Source of the DNA: Erythrobacter dokdonensis DSW-74
GTDB lineage: Bacteria > Pseudomonadota > Alphaproteobacteria > Sphingomonadales > Sphingomonadaceae
NCBI RefSeq assembly: GCF_001677335.1
Contig: NZ_LZYB01000001.1
Span: forward strand, 682,001-746,000
DNA: 64,000 nucleotides
Direction of reading: 5' to 3'
The notes below the pieces were generated by a model. It saw nothing but the letters and a program-made list of their open reading frames with translations, searched no databases and was not told the origin of the DNA. Below, in pieces: positions 26,630 to 38,067 of the stretch (the stretch's first letter is position 1; each line of letters opens with the position of its first letter). Position numbers and translations under genes: made by a program.

Positions 26630-27249
26630 GTGCAATTTCCCGTTTCAACCGAGCGGTCCTGCTCGTCGTAGGGCTGGTTGCGCAGCACGGTCGATGCGCG
26701 CACGGTGACGTTCTCGGGCATTCCGATCAGGCCGGACATCGGGAACAGCCGCGGATAGGTTACGACAGCGGTGTAAAGCACGGCATCGCGCGCCCCGCCG
26801 ATCCCATCGCGGCCGCGGTTCGAATCCCACTGCCCGTTGCCGTTGGAATCGACGAACACCTCGTTATCGTTGCAGATGCCGTCGGCGTTATCGTCGCTGA
26901 ATTCCTCGGCTTCACCGATGTCGGAGAAGTCGAAGTGCGACAGCTTCCTGAACTCGATCGTGGTCGTGGCGGTGGCGGGAACCACGTTCAGGACCTCGTT
27001 GCGGACCTTGGCATCGATGCTGGTCTGCGTGGTCAACGCCCCTTCAAGCGTAAGGTCGCGTCCCGCCTTCTGCAGGGCGCCGTTCACTAGCGAGGTCGTG
27101 TACTGGGTGTGCGCCATGTCGAAGATGCCCATGATCATCAGGCACAGCACCGGCGCGACGAACCCGAATTCGGTCAGGGTCGCTCCCTGCCTGTCGCCGG
27201 CGAGGCGGTGCAGCAGGCCACGACGACGGATTGCGTTTGAACGGATCAT
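26626..27249 (-). CDS. TadE-like pilus assembly protein with acidic calcium-loop-like insert (first)
   Basis: A 207-residue protein with a membrane helix (about 25-46) headed by the TadE-like motif GATLTEFGFVAPVL. Unusually, residues 119-142 hold two acidic loops, DDNADGICNDNE and DSNGNGQWD, resembling calcium-binding loops of the EF-hand, dockerin or thrombospondin-3 kind. Start ATG at 27249 overlaps the tadG stop (ATGA) and its stop overlaps the next gene. Pseudopilin role inferred from the family; calcium binding inferred from the pattern. Confidence 0.75.
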   Translation of the reverse strand: MIRSNAIRRRGLLHRLAGDRQGATLTEFGFVAPVLCLMIMGIFDMAHTQYTTSLVNGALQKAGRDLTLEGALTTQTSIDAKVRNEVLNVVPATATTTIEFRKLSHFDFSDIGEAEEFSDDNADGICNDNEVFVDSNGNGQWDSNRGRDGIGGARDAVLYTAVVTYPRLFPMSGLIGMPENVTVRASTVLRNQPYDEQDRSVETGNCT

Positions 27250-29231
27250 GACGTGAGCCTCAATGCTGCGATCTTCTGGGCGATTTCCTGGAACCGCTCG
27301 TTCAGGGTGGCCGCATCATCGGCCTGGAACGCGCGGCCCGGGGAGGCGCAGTCGATCAGGTTTTGGCTTAGTGCGACACCGAAGGCGACCACCCAGACGG
27401 TGATGTTCTCCTGGCGTGCCGCCCGGCAGATGGCTTGCAGTCGGGCAGCGCGGCGATTGAATTCGCGTCCCGCATTGCCGTCACCGCTGATCCGCCGGTC
27501 CCACCATTCGATCCCGTGGGTCGAATAGTTCTCGATGTTGTTGACCTGGATACCGTCGGTCATGAACACGATGTGACGTGCGATGGCATCGCCGTTGGGC
27601 GCGGTCTCGTTGTCGGCGGCAAACAGGCCGCGCGGCGATATGAAGCGCGCCCCCCACAGCATGCCGATGTCATGATAGGTCTGGCCGCTGGGGTTGAGCG
27701 AGTTGACATAGGTCTGCAGGTCGGTCCGCGGAATTTCCGTCAGGCGGATTGCGGCACGCGGACAGGCGAAGCTCGGCCGCGATTCATTCCACGTCTGGTA
27801 CAGCCAGTCCAGCGTCCGGCCGCTACCGTCGGTGCGTTCCCACACGGCGCGGTTGAGGGAGGGCTTCCAGCGTTGTTCCTCGCTCGCCGGCACCAGATTG
27901 ATGTTGAGATCGTGCGCCGCGGGCGGGATCGGGCTGTAGTTGTCGGTCAGAACAGTCGTGGGTTCTTCGATACAACCGGTCCACGTATGGTTTTCCATCG
28001 CGCCCTCGTTGCCAGTCGGCAACTGGATCTGGTTGTCGTCGTAAAGCGTCGAGAGATCGACCGTCTCCCAGCCCGGAGGACTGTCAGCTGGGTTCTCGAC
28101 ATTGCACGGGGTCGCATCGTCGGTATCGACCGGACAATAGACATAGTCCTGCCAAACGACGTCGCGGATGGTCTGGTCTTCGATCACGTCGTCTTCGGTC
28201 GCGATCTTGGTCTTGCGGACGCGCCCGGCGCAGCCGCCGCGATTGTTCGAGTTACCGCCGCTCCAGACGCCCGTGTAATACTGTGTGCCCTCAAAGACCT
28301 TCCAGGTCACGCCGTCCACGGTGTAGGTGCCGGGCAAGGTGTCCCAGCAGAAGTCTTGCGCAGACTCCCGCGCCGACGAGCCGCTGGTTCTGAAGCGGTA
28401 ATGATTCGTGCTGCCCGATCCGAAGTTCGCTGTGGAGCGCGGCAGCCATTCCCACTGGTCGGAAATCACCAGTTCGTCGCCTACTTCCACCCCGTTGCCG
28501 GGAATGAAGGTGAACTGCTCCCGGAAGCGCGCCACCCGCGATTGGTAGGTGTGGCGCGTGGCCATGTATTCCTGCGGGATCGAGAAGCCGACATTGACCT
28601 GCTGCGAGTAAGGCACGATCCCGTAACGGATCTGCGCGGTCTCCGCGGTCGCGTCTTCCACCGTGTCGTAGAAGCCCATCACCGCTTCGCGCAGCGCGGC
28701 GATCTTGGAGCCGGGACCGCCACTGCAGCTTGAGCCGTCGGGGCATTCCGCCATCGATCCGGTGGTATCGAGCACGAACATGATGTCGGTGTTCGAGATG
28801 TTGATCTCGGCCGAGCAGCTCACCGAAATCTGGAAGTCATCGAAACCGAACGCGCCCATGATGCTGGTCGGCAGGGTGCCGCTGGCGGTGCCGTTGACTA
28901 CGCCCTCGCCGTCGCTGGTGTAGTCGCGCACGCCTTGCTGAAGGCCGAACATGCCCTGCGAGAAGTTCTGGTCGTAGAAGTCGAGCCCGATCTGCTTGTG
29001 TTCGGACGTAAATTCGTCCGTCAGCATCGCCCGCCGGGCAGCAAGGGCGCCCGCATCGCAGGCCGCCTGCATGCGCGCGGCTGTCATGTAATAGCGACTG
29101 GCATCCACGCCGCCGCCGACCATGGCCATCAGCGGAACCAGTGCAGCCGCAGAAATGACGATCGTGTTTGCCGTTCTGTCGTGCAGCAGCGCCCGTAGAA
29201 ACGACCTCCGCTCGTGATAGTCTCGCTCCAT
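27246..29231 (-). CDS. TadG-like protein with von Willebrand factor A domain
   Basis: A 661-residue envelope protein. One membrane helix lies at about 22-42 and is followed by the TadG-like pattern GGGVDASRYYMTAARMQAACDAGALAARRAM. A large VWA domain follows, with the metal-site motif DTTGSM at 155-160 and a long Cys- and Trp-rich insert before the second half (IVFMTDGIQVNN). The C-terminus (ENITVWVVAFG) closes the domain. ATG at 29231 is preceded by AAGGA. Likely function: adhesion or pilus biogenesis. It is the first gene of the three-gene operon. Confidence 0.82.
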   Translation of the reverse strand: MERDYHERRSFLRALLHDRTANTIVISAAALVPLMAMVGGGVDASRYYMTAARMQAACDAGALAARRAMLTDEFTSEHKQIGLDFYDQNFSQGMFGLQQGVRDYTSDGEGVVNGTASGTLPTSIMGAFGFDDFQISVSCSAEINISNTDIMFVLDTTGSMAECPDGSSCSGGPGSKIAALREAVMGFYDTVEDATAETAQIRYGIVPYSQQVNVGFSIPQEYMATRHTYQSRVARFREQFTFIPGNGVEVGDELVISDQWEWLPRSTANFGSGSTNHYRFRTSGSSARESAQDFCWDTLPGTYTVDGVTWKVFEGTQYYTGVWSGGNSNNRGGCAGRVRKTKIATEDDVIEDQTIRDVVWQDYVYCPVDTDDATPCNVENPADSPPGWETVDLSTLYDDNQIQLPTGNEGAMENHTWTGCIEEPTTVLTDNYSPIPPAAHDLNINLVPASEEQRWKPSLNRAVWERTDGSGRTLDWLYQTWNESRPSFACPRAAIRLTEIPRTDLQTYVNSLNPSGQTYHDIGMLWGARFISPRGLFAADNETAPNGDAIARHIVFMTDGIQVNNIENYSTHGIEWWDRRISGDGNAGREFNRRAARLQAICRAARQENITVWVVAFGVALSQNLIDCASPGRAFQADDAATLNERFQEIAQKIAALRLTS

Positions 29232-29337
29232 TGGATGCGCGTCCTTCCCCTGACCATCACCCTCGCAATGAGGGAAATTCCAGATACATCGGGCGGCCAT
29301 AACGGGGGTCTGGTAAGCGGATTGCGAAAGAGCGTGG

Positions 29338-29352
29338 TTAATGCGATCCTAA
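29338..29352 (-). promoter_or_regulatory. Near-consensus CtrA box
   Basis: On the minus strand TTAG, seven bases, TTAA, followed by CC, one mismatch from the CtrA site TTAA-N7-TTAA. It lies about 107 bp upstream of tadG and about 94 bp upstream of the divergent plus-strand gene. CtrA controls pilus genes in Caulobacter, which makes tadG the likelier target, but no experiment supports this here. Confidence 0.3.
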
Positions 29353-29445
29353 TGCTGTTCCAGAGGTTTCCGGCGTGTAGCCCTGTATCGCTATGATACG
29401 GAAATCTTGCCAATTCCTGCCAAGCCGGTTTACCGGCCGCGAGCC

Positions 29446-30108
29446 ATGGATACGACCGAACCTGCCGATGCACTGCCCGCCGAGGTCGACCTTGCAGTGG
29501 CGTGGAGCCCCGCGAGGGTTCGCGCGCCGTTAAGCACGTTTCTTCAGCTTGATCATCGTCTCGCCCGGATCGTCACGCGCACGACGGAACCCATGCTCGG
29601 ACAGATGCGGCTCGCCTGGTGGCGCGATGTTCTGCGGCAGCCGCCAGCGGAACGTCCCTTCGGCGATGTCGTGCTGGATGGTATCGGTCGGCATTGGCAA
29701 GGGCGGGAAGCGGGGTTGATTGCGCTGGTCGATGGCTGGGAGATTCTGATCGGGGCAGAGCGGCTTGGTGCCGATGAGGCTGAAAGCTTTGCCTCAGGCA
29801 GGGCGGCCCCGTTCGTCAGCCTTGTGGGCAAGGCGACGGTATCGGCTTGCGACCGGACCGGGCAGGCTGCGAAGCTGTGGGCACTGGCTGACGCTGCGGC
29901 GGGGATCTCGGATGTCGGTGAGCGCAGGGTCTTTCTCGATGCCGCCCGCAACATCGGGACGCCGCGCGGGCGCCTGCCCGCCGAAATGCGGGGCCTGGCC
30001 GTTCTCGAAGCCCTGGCGCGGCGTGCGCTGCGCAATGATGGCGCGCCGTTGATGGCCGGGCGCGGAGCCTCGCTGGCTGCGCTGCGAGCCGCTATCTTTT
30101 TGAGCTGA
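29446..30108 (+). CDS. Squalene/phytoene synthase-like protein, short form
   Basis: A 220-residue, all-helical protein that resembles one segment of squalene/phytoene synthases (PLSTFLQLDHRLARIV, then MLGQMRLAWWRDVL at 50-63). The two Asp-rich DxxxD motifs that bind prenyl diphosphate through Mg are absent and the length is well below the family norm of about 280-340. It may be a non-catalytic relative, like the NDUFAF6-type proteins of mitochondria. ATG at 29446 is the preferred start; one at 29407 is possible. Confidence 0.65.
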   Translation: MDTTEPADALPAEVDLAVAWSPARVRAPLSTFLQLDHRLARIVTRTTEPMLGQMRLAWWRDVLRQPPAERPFGDVVLDGIGRHWQGREAGLIALVDGWEILIGAERLGADEAESFASGRAAPFVSLVGKATVSACDRTGQAAKLWALADAAAGISDVGERRVFLDAARNIGTPRGRLPAEMRGLAVLEALARRALRNDGAPLMAGRGASLAALRAAIFLS

Positions 30109-30153
30109 TTGGGTATATTTACTGCTGCTCACCAGCGACAGGGGGGCAGACCG

Positions 30154-30618
30154 TTGCGGCAGGCAGTGTTGGGGGTATTCGCCGGACTGGCGCTGGCCGG
30201 TATAGGCCTGTTCTGGTGGCAGGGACGCGCCGCGATTGAATCCAGCGCCCCGCCGCCGCCAGCGCCCGAAGCGCTTGCGCCTGATCCAGAGGATCTTCCC
30301 GTAACCGATCCCGGTGACATGCAGGGTCCAAATCCGCCCGAAGTCAGCGAGCTTACCCGCGAGGAGCAACGCTTCTTCCGCTATGATCGCAATCGCGACC
30401 GGCTGATTACCCGCAACGAGATGCTTTCGACCCGCTCGGACGCCTTCCGTGCGCTCGATGTCGACGGGAACAACCTGCTGACCTTCGAGGAATGGGCCGT
30501 CACCACCGTCAATCGCTTCGAGAAGGCCGATGCCGACGGCGACGATCGCCTGACTCCGCGTGAATTTGCCACGACCGCGCCCAAGCCGGCGGCAAAGAAG
30601 CCCGCCTGCAAGTGCTGA
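30154..30618 (+). CDS. Membrane-anchored EF-hand protein
   Basis: The 154 residues begin with a signal anchor (AVLGVFAGLALAGIGLFWW, about 4-22) and a Pro-rich linker (32-62). Three calcium-binding EF-hand-type loops follow, starting at residues 78 (DRNRDRLITRNE), 102 (DVDGNNLLTFEE) and 126 (DADGDDRLTPRE). The tail is Lys/Pro-rich and ends KPACKC. Start TTG at 30154 follows AGGGGGG; a TTG at 30109 lacks a ribosome site. The stop codon abuts the trmFO stop on the other strand with no gap. Confidence 0.78.
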   Translation: MRQAVLGVFAGLALAGIGLFWWQGRAAIESSAPPPPAPEALAPDPEDLPVTDPGDMQGPNPPEVSELTREEQRFFRYDRNRDRLITRNEMLSTRSDAFRALDVDGNNLLTFEEWAVTTVNRFEKADADGDDRLTPREFATTAPKPAAKKPACKC

Positions 30619-32004
30619 TTAGGCCGGGACGGCCTCACGCGTTTCGCTTATCCAGCGGGCAAGGTCGGCCTTGGCACGGGCAGTATAGGCTTCCTTGCGC
30701 ACTTTCTTGCCAACATCATGCAGCGGCGGGAACAGGCCGAAATTGACATTCATGGGCTGGAACGTCTCGGCTTCGGCATCGCCGGTGATGTGGCCGAGCA
30801 GCGCGCCCAGAGCCGTGGTGGAGGGCAGGGGATGCCATGTGCGTCCCGCCAGTTCGGCGGCCGTCATAAGCCCGGCGACCAGCCCGATGGCCGCGCTTTC
30901 GACATAGCCCTCGCAGCCTGTCACTTGCCCGGCAAAGCGGATATGCGGTGCTGCCTTGAGGCGCAACTGGCGGTCGAGCACTTCAGGTGAATTGAGGAAG
31001 GTGTTGCGGTGCAGCCCCCCGAGACGCGCGAACTCCGCATTTTCCAGTCCCGGTATCGTGCGGAAAAGTTCGATCTGGGCGCCGTATTTCAGCTTGGTCT
31101 GGAAGCCGACCATGTTCCACAGCGTGCCCAGCTTGTTGTCCTGCCGCAGTTGCACCACGGCATAGGGCCAGCGTCCTTGCGGAAACTCCGGGGTCGTGTC
31201 GAAAGGATTGTCGAGCCCCACGCCCTTCATCGGGCCATAGCGCAGGGTATCCACGCCGCGCTCGGCCATGACCTCGATCGGCATGCAGCCGTCGAAATAG
31301 GGCGTGTTCTTCTCCCACTCCTTGAATTCGGTCTTTTCACCCTCGATCAGGCCGCGGTGGAAGGCGAGGTATTGCTCCTTCGTCATCGGGCAATTGATGT
31401 AGTCGCCGCCCTCGTTCGAAGCCTCGGTGCGCTTGTTCCAGCGCGACTGGATCCAGCACTTCGACATGTCGATGGATTCGTGGTGGACGATCGGGGCAAT
31501 CGCATCGAAGAAGGCGAGCCGCTCGGCGCCTGTCGCGCTCACGATACTTGCCGCCAGCGCCTCGGCAGTCAGCGGTCCCGTGGCGACGATGGTGAGGCCT
31601 GCGGTGGGCAGGGTGTCCACCCGTTCGCGCACGATGGTGATATTGGGGTGCTCGCTGAGTGCCTTTTGGACTTCGGCCGAAAACACGTCGCGGTCGACCG
31701 CCATGGCGGATCCGGCGGGAACCCGTGCGACTTCGCCCGCCCGCATCACGATACTGTCGAGCATCCGCATCTCGTGATGCAGCAGGCCGACGGCGTTCTT
31801 CGTGTCATCGTCGGAACGGAAGGAATTGGAGCAGACCAGCTCGGCAAGGCCATCCGTCTGGTGCGCCGCGGTCATGCTGCCGGAGCCACGCATCTCCGAC
31901 AGGCGCACCTTGACCCCGGCTCTCGCGAGTTGCCAGGCCGCCTCGCTCCCCGCGAGGCCGCCGCCAATTATGTGAACATCGTGAATAGTCGCATTTGCGC
32001 TCAT
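30619..32004 (-). CDS. trmFO: Methylenetetrahydrofolate--tRNA-(uracil-5)-methyltransferase TrmFO
   Basis: Folate- and FAD-dependent enzyme that makes m5U54 in the tRNA T-loop. It has 461 residues. The FAD-binding start is [21 protein letters not shown], followed by [11 protein letters not shown] near residue 55 and NFGLFPPL near the C-terminus. ATG at 32004 is chosen because the frame above it has no homology. It converges with the EF-hand gene and is divergent from the YhhN gene (67-bp gap). Confidence 0.95.
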   Translation of the reverse strand: MSANATIHDVHIIGGGLAGSEAAWQLARAGVKVRLSEMRGSGSMTAAHQTDGLAELVCSNSFRSDDDTKNAVGLLHHEMRMLDSIVMRAGEVARVPAGSAMAVDRDVFSAEVQKALSEHPNITIVRERVDTLPTAGLTIVATGPLTAEALAASIVSATGAERLAFFDAIAPIVHHESIDMSKCWIQSRWNKRTEASNEGGDYINCPMTKEQYLAFHRGLIEGEKTEFKEWEKNTPYFDGCMPIEVMAERGVDTLRYGPMKGVGLDNPFDTTPEFPQGRWPYAVVQLRQDNKLGTLWNMVGFQTKLKYGAQIELFRTIPGLENAEFARLGGLHRNTFLNSPEVLDRQLRLKAAPHIRFAGQVTGCEGYVESAAIGLVAGLMTAAELAGRTWHPLPSTTALGALLGHITGDAEAETFQPMNVNFGLFPPLHDVGKKVRKEAYTARAKADLARWISETREAVPA

Positions 32005-32071
32005 GGCGGGGCAGGTAAATGCGTGATAGCCCGCCTGCAAGCCCCAAGGCGGGCCAACGGGAGGGCGTTGG

Positions 32072-32729
32072 ATGGCAAAGCAAGCGCTGATCGAGCAACG
32101 GCCATGGCTGCTCGCGAGCATCGCTGCGGCGACCGCCTTCTATTTCCTCAGCGACAATCCGGTGTTCGAAGGCACCTGGGGGTTGCTCGCCAAGGGGGCC
32201 TCGGTCGGCCTGCTGGCGATCTATGTCTGGCTGCGTGTGCCACATGACCGGCGCGGGCGCGACGGCGTTTTGCTGACACTCGCGCTGGCGTTGGCGGCGG
32301 CGGGGGACGTGGCGATCGAACTCTACTTCACCATCGGCGGCGCCTTCTTTGCCGCTGCGCATGGCGTGGCGGTGGCGCTGTATTTGACCAATCCGCGCAA
32401 ACGGCATTCGCCCAGCCAGCGAATGCTGAGCCTTGCGCTGCTGGTGGGCACCCCGCTGATCAGCTACCTTTTAAGCGGTTTGGTCGAGATCGCCATTTAT
32501 GCCGTCTTCCTCGGCGCGATGGCGGCGAGTGCCTGGTACAGCCGTTTCCCGCGCTACCGCGTCGGCACCGGCGCGGTCCTGTTCGTGGTCAGCGACTGGC
32601 TGATCTTCGCGCGCCTTGGTAGCTATGATCTCGGCATGGTGCCCGATCTGCTGATCTGGCCGCTCTACTACGCCGGGCAGGTCATGATCGCGACCGGCAT
32701 TGTCCAGTGTCTGCGAGGCGAACAACCCG

Positions 32730-32737
<8 letters not shown>
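32072..32737 (+). CDS. YhhN/TMEM86 family membrane protein (putative lysoplasmalogenase)
   Basis: A 221-residue protein with about seven or eight membrane helices and the YhhN pattern ([36 protein letters not shown]). Eukaryotic TMEM86B hydrolyses lysoplasmalogens; bacterial members are assigned by similarity only. ATG at 32072 follows GGAGGGCG. The last 8 bp overlap the 3' end of gyrA on the other strand. Confidence 0.82.
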
Positions 32738-35519
<2,782 letters not shown>

Positions 35520-35835
35520 GGTTGTGGGCCGTTTCTGCTAGAGTTCGTAAGGCCCCGGTCCGGGGCAATGGCCGTGGCGGGCCGTCGTGTGGCTAATGTA
35601 GGGCTGGCCTGCGGGTTTCGCCACCAGTGCACGGGAACGAAACAGAAACATATCTGTCTTTTTCCACACTTCGGCGGCCACCCGATGTGAAGCAGGACAC
35701 CATTCAAAAGCCATTCAGCACGGTTCGCCTAGCGGGAATTGCAAATTGCTCGCGAGCGGTCCAAAGGCTTCGGCATATGACACTTGGTCACTGGAATTTT
35801 TCCTTTCGGTGACCGCGCGACTTCTGGAGGACAAA
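35520..35835. other. 316-bp divergent gap between gyrA and the TPR protein gene
   Basis: The gap should carry both promoters. On the gyrA side there is a GC hairpin, GGCCCCGG/CCGGGGC (about 35551-35566). On the TPR side the stretch 35786-35814 forms a nested hairpin 11 nt before the ribosome site. A moderately AT-rich part (about 35636-35665) lies in the middle. No reading frame with a ribosome site was seen apart from upstream extension of the TPR frame. Confidence 0.5.
35786..35814 (+). promoter_or_regulatory. Leader hairpin before the TPR protein gene
   Basis: GGTCAC (35786-35791) pairs with GTGACC (35809-35814), and inside them GGAA pairs with TTCC around a TTT loop. The structure ends 11 nt before the GGAGG ribosome site at 35826-35830. 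No T-run follows, so it is not a terminator; it could be a binding site or affect translation. Confidence 0.4.
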
Positions 35836-37176
35836 TTGAACACCCAGTCTTCGATAAATCGGCGCAATTCCGGTCTGATGCGCCAGTTCGCCTTGGCTGT
35901 AGCGCTCGCCGCCGGCGCCTCCGTGGTGGCCGCACCCGGCCTTACCGATCCGGCATACGCGCAAAAGCGCGACAAGAAGAAAAACAAGGAAGAGGGCAAG
36001 GCCCAGTATTCCAAGGAATTTGTCGAGGCCTACCAGCCGCTTGATGCCGCGATCAAGGCCGAGGGTGCCGACATCGCCGCGCTGCGGCCGCAGTTGACGG
36101 CTCTGGCTCAGATTGCCGCATCGCCCGACGAAAGGGTTGCGACGGGCAGCATGCTCTACAATGCCGGCACCACGATAAATGATTACCAGATGGCGCTGCA
36201 GGGCATGGAAATGATGCTGGGCAGTGGCAAGGTTCCCGCAGAAGCGAACGGCCAGTACAATTTTGCTGCCTACACGCTCGCCAATGCGCTCAATGATTAC
36301 CCGAAGGCGCGGAGCTTTCTCCAAAAGGCGATCGACTACAATTACTCGACCGAGAAGGTTTCGACCGCCGATCTCGAGATCACCATGGCCGAAAGCTATT
36401 TCTCGGCCAATGAATTTGCAGCCGGGTTCGATTACCTCGGCAAGGCCATGGCCGCACGCAAGGCACAGGGCTTGCCGGTCGACGAGCAATGGTATCGTCG
36501 CGGTGTATCGGTAGCCTACTCGAACAAGGTCGTGCCGCAGCTTTACGACTTGGTTGCAGACTGGCTGACGGACTATCCGACCGAGCCGAACTGGCGCGAC
36601 GGCATCAACCTTGCTCGCAACCTCAACGACTATGAGGGGCCGGAGATTCTCGACCTGCTCAGGCTTTCGAAGTGGGCCGGCGTCCTGACCGAAAAGCAGG
36701 ATTACCTCTATTACATCGAAGCGGCAGACCCGCGGCGTCTGCCGAAGGAAGTCAAGGACCTGATCGATTCGGCTTACGCGTCAGGCTCGGTGAGCAAGGA
36801 CGATATCTTTGTTGCCGATTCGCTGGCGACGGCAAACAGTCGCATCAAGACCGACCAGGCCGAGCTGCCGGCTCTGGAAAGGGATGCGAGCGCTGCTTCG
36901 GCCGGCATGCGAACGGTTTTCGCCGCGGGCGATGCATTCCTGAGCTATGGCGAGTATTCCAAGGCTGCGGGCTTCTACCAGAAGAGCCTCGGCATGCCGG
37001 GGGTCGATCGCAATACCGCGCTGACCCGGCTCGGGATCGCGCAGGTCGGTATGGGCGATTACACCGCAGCGCAGGAGACTTTCGCCCAGGTTGAAGGGAT
37101 GCGGATGCCGATTGCGAAGCTGTGGGGTGTCTTTGCTGCCCAGAAGGGCGGGTCAGGAACCACTGCCGGCGGCTGA
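35836..37176 (+). CDS. Exported TPR-repeat protein
   Basis: A 446-residue protein with a signal peptide (hydrophobic core ALAVALAAGASVVAA, probable cleavage after AYA near residue 42) and a Lys-rich mature start (KRDKKKNKEEG). The rest is helical with tetratricopeptide-like units, for example YNFAAYTLANALNDYPKARS near 140 and LSYGEYSKAAGFYQKSLG near 375. No catalytic motif. It is likely a periplasmic scaffold. The TTG start at 35836 has a strong GGAGG 5 nt upstream; an ATG at 35878 is a weaker alternative. A strong terminator follows. Confidence 0.8.
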   Translation: MNTQSSINRRNSGLMRQFALAVALAAGASVVAAPGLTDPAYAQKRDKKKNKEEGKAQYSKEFVEAYQPLDAAIKAEGADIAALRPQLTALAQIAASPDERVATGSMLYNAGTTINDYQMALQGMEMMLGSGKVPAEANGQYNFAAYTLANALNDYPKARSFLQKAIDYNYSTEKVSTADLEITMAESYFSANEFAAGFDYLGKAMAARKAQGLPVDEQWYRRGVSVAYSNKVVPQLYDLVADWLTDYPTEPNWRDGINLARNLNDYEGPEILDLLRLSKWAGVLTEKQDYLYYIEAADPRRLPKEVKDLIDSAYASGSVSKDDIFVADSLATANSRIKTDQAELPALERDASAASAGMRTVFAAGDAFLSYGEYSKAAGFYQKSLGMPGVDRNTALTRLGIAQVGMGDYTAAQETFAQVEGMRMPIAKLWGVFAAQKGGSGTTAGG

Positions 37177-37200
37177 TTATTGGGCCCAAATCCAAGTTGA

Positions 37201-37233
37201 AGGGCGGCGGACCTAGGTTCGTCGCCCTTTTTT
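37201..37233 (+). terminator. Rho-independent terminator after the TPR protein gene
   Basis: A 12-bp stem, AGGGCGGCGGAC with GTTCGTCGCCCT (two G-T pairs), around the loop CTAG, followed by six T residues (37228-37233). It lies 24 bp after the stop codon and directly before the convergent NYN gene. Confidence 0.92.
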
Positions 37234-37250
37234 GGTTTCGAACCCCTGTC

Positions 37251-37964
37251 CTAGCGCAGCCGCTTGACCCAGACCTGATTGTCCTCGCGCCGTTCGAGTT
37301 CGAAATTGTCGAGCGATTTGAAGAGTTCCGAGAGGCTCGTGAAGCCGTAGTTGCGCACATCGAAGCTTGACCTGTTGCCGGCGATCTGGCCGACTTGCTG
37401 AAGTCGGGCAAAGCCTTTCTCGTCACGCTTGGCCTCACGATAGGCGGCGAGGATCAACTCCTGCAGATCGCCCATCACCGGCTTGCCCGACTGCCCGTTA
37501 TCAACCACCTCGTCGCGGCTGCTGGCGATCAGTTCGTCGATATACAGAAACCGGGTGCAGACTGACTGGAAGGCCTCCGGTGTCTTTTTCTCGCCGAAGC
37601 CATAGACCAGAATGCCATCCTGTCGCAGCCGGGTGACGAGCGGCGTGAAGTCGCTGTCCGAGGTCATGATCCCGAACCCGTCGACCTTGCCCTGGTACAG
37701 CAGGTCGATCGCATCGATGGTCATTGCCATGTCGGTCGCGTTCTTGCCTTTGGAGATGTCGAACTGCTGTTGCGGACGGATGCCGAACTTGTTGGTGATC
37801 TTGTCCCATCGCGCGAGGTTGTCCTTGGCGAAATTGCCATAGGCACGGCGGATGTTGACCTGACCGAGTTCGGCCATGACGGTGAGGACCGGGTCGATCG
37901 CCTGCGGGCTGGTGTTATCCGCATCGATCAGCAGGGCGATATTCTTGAGCGTGGTGTCCGACAT
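37251..37964 (-). CDS. NYN-domain (LabA/DUF88) protein with C-terminal LOTUS-like domain
   Basis: A 237-residue putative RNase or RNA-binding protein. The NYN domain (PIN-like fold) runs over about 8-145 with acidic metal-site candidates Asp14 and Asp16 (LLIDADNTS), Asp78 (GKNATDMA) and Asp103/Asp105 (TSDSDFTPL). The C-terminal part (about 165-237; [20 protein letters not shown]) looks like an OST-HTH/LOTUS domain. The two-domain layout is common in bacteria. RNA cleavage is inferred from the fold. It is divergent from lipA with a 103-bp gap. Confidence 0.85.
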   Translation of the reverse strand: MSDTTLKNIALLIDADNTSPQAIDPVLTVMAELGQVNIRRAYGNFAKDNLARWDKITNKFGIRPQQQFDISKGKNATDMAMTIDAIDLLYQGKVDGFGIMTSDSDFTPLVTRLRQDGILVYGFGEKKTPEAFQSVCTRFLYIDELIASSRDEVVDNGQSGKPVMGDLQELILAAYREAKRDEKGFARLQQVGQIAGNRSSFDVRNYGFTSLSELFKSLDNFELERREDNQVWVKRLR

Positions 37965-38067
37965 GCCGCTGCTATGCAGCGCCCTGCCGTCATGGACAAG
38001 CGCGCTATCCAAAAGTCACAGCCGCCTGCGCTTGCGAGACTGGCCGTGCGGGCCTAAATGGCCACCT

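Noticed and set aside
37876-38067. N-terminal extension of LipA by 64 residues
   Set aside because: The extra residues do not resemble LipA and would overlap the start of the NYN gene on the other strand; ATG at 38068 gives the normal length.
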